This document shows, piece by piece, positions 13,782-14,485 of a stretch of DNA of 14,485 nt. The stretch is taken from the NCBI GenBank assembly GCA_021772595.1, contig JAJFLS010000286.1, forward strand, positions 1 to 14,485, given 5' to 3'. A program made the position numbers and the translations under genes. This DNA is from Opitutales bacterium. Its GTDB lineage: Bacteria > Verrucomicrobiota > Verrucomicrobiia > Opitutales > Opitutaceae. The number at the start of each line of letters is the position of its first letter. The stretch's first letter is position 1. The notes beneath the pieces were generated by a model. It saw nothing but the letters and a program-made list of their open reading frames with translations, made no database searches and was not told the origin of the DNA.

Positions 13782-14485
13782 TCATTTTATAAATTCAACT
13801 CTGCCGAAAAAGTTCGGGGCGTGGAAAACTGGATTATTCGGGTCGCCCGACGACCATTGGCTCTTCTGGAAATTCGTTTTGCCGCCGAGGCGATTGAGGT
13901 TCAGGAGCCAAACGTCGCCCGCTTTTGGCGGGGTATTCTTCGCGACTTCAGAGAACGCCGAGAACGGGATCGCTACTTCCAGGATCCAGCGCTGATCGAT
14001 GTCTTCGTCATTGTTTAGCGTCCCGTCGATCGTCGTCGCGATTTTTGTTTCCGGGTCCCATAGCGTTTTCGTTCCCACTCCGCCTGGGTGGTAAAAATCG
14101 AGGGATGCCTCTATCACGTTCATCTCTATGTTGAAATACTTCTCCAGGCTATCCGGATCTGGAGAAGTGAAAATCTCGACGCAATCATCTCGGTACACGG
14201 GACTGTCGTGCTCGGTATGTTCCGCCCAAATGTGGGCGTCCTCGCAAACGAAACTCACGTAAAGGAAATCGTCGTCCCAAATTAATTTTGCCTGCGTGCC
14301 TTCCTTCTTTCCTTGTTCCCACCAGGGAAATTCGAATGGCCCCACATCCGCGGCTGATTTCCACGCAGGTTCGTCCAATCGGCCGTCTATCTTGATAACT
14401 GACTCAGTGTAGCGAATCTGATGTAATTTCAACGCTCGTCCCAGAGGGTCTGTTTCTTCAGCTGCGAAGGCCGAGTTTGTCCCTG
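13782..14485 (-). CDS. Carbohydrate-binding family 9-like secreted protein (5' end outside window)
   Basis: The frame is open from the right edge to a TGA at 13782-13784, giving at least 234 residues. A TTG at 14430-14432 could be taken as a start, but the reading continues upstream without a stop, and the residues just inside the edge (NSAFAAEETDPLGRA) look like the end of a Sec signal peptide; the true start is therefore beyond the window. The body matches the CBM9-like fold (PF06452 type): IKIDGRLDEPAWKSA, WDDDFLYVSFVCEDAH, DDCVEIFTSPDPDS, FNIEMNVIEASLDF, WILEVAIPFSAF and AGDVWLLNLNR. Such domains bind sugars at chain ends and often stand alone or beside hydrolases in polysaccharide-degradation loci. 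It precedes the DUF3604 gene by 12 nt. No catalytic domain is seen in the visible part. Confidence 0.85.
   Translation of the reverse strand, partial: GTNSAFAAEETDPLGRALKLHQIRYTESVIKIDGRLDEPAWKSAADVGPFEFPWWEQGKKEGTQAKLIWDDDFLYVSFVCEDAHIWAEHTEHDSPVYRDDCVEIFTSPDPDSLEKYFNIEMNVIEASLDFYHPGGVGTKTLWDPETKIATTIDGTLNNDEDIDQRWILEVAIPFSAFSEVAKNTPPKAGDVWLLNLNRLGGKTNFQKSQWSSGDPNNPVFHAPNFFGRVEFIK

Noticed and set aside
14430..14432. TTG as the start of the CBM9-like gene
   Set aside because: The frame continues open to the window edge and encodes what looks like the end of a signal peptide, so the gene is partial rather than starting here.

Overview
The window reads as a chromosomal segment of a Gram-negative heterotroph, most likely Verrucomicrobiota (Opitutae-like). 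This is inferred from secreted DUF1080, sulfatase and DUF3604 proteins beside a housekeeping block, from an rpsP-trmD-rplS order lacking rimM, and from the style of the transketolase and TrmD sequences. No rRNA or tRNA is present, so the assignment is not proven.

Left part (1-5519) is core genome. A rhomboid-type membrane protease gene runs off the left edge on the minus strand. Next comes ychF (minus), divergent from rpsP (plus). A strong terminator separates rpsP from trmD-rplS, which form a tight pair closed by a second strong terminator. A full-length transketolase gene follows.

Middle (5520-6985) holds two GC-rich hairpins, then one open frame that joins an N-terminal GNAT acetyltransferase to a C-terminal CutC domain. 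Its stop codon lies inside the first of three REP-type paired palindromic elements.

Right part (6986-14485) is entirely minus strand and encodes exported proteins. In transcription order: a carbohydrate-binding family 9-like protein (5' end beyond the window), a DUF3604/PHP-like protein with an Ig-like N-terminal region, a type I sulfatase of iduronate-2-sulfatase type, a GHL10/DUF187 putative glycosidase lipoprotein with a C-terminal carboxypeptidase-regulatory-like domain, and a tandem DUF1080 (3-keto-disaccharide hydrolase family) protein. The first three are tightly spaced and look co-transcribed. The cluster is best read as part of a periplasmic or outer-surface pathway for breaking down a sulfated or otherwise modified glycan. 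GC content is visibly lower in much of the sulfatase/DUF3604 stretch than in the core genes.

Most notable: (i) three REPIN-like elements (two sequence subfamilies), one lying in frame at the 5' end of the sulfatase gene and one supplying the stop codon of the GNAT-CutC gene; (ii) the GNAT-CutC fusion; (iii) the CBM9-like/DUF3604/sulfatase unit, whose DUF3604 member has, as far as I know, no settled function; (iv) the rimM-less, terminator-split ribosomal operon with a TrmD in which the usual catalytic Asp is Glu.
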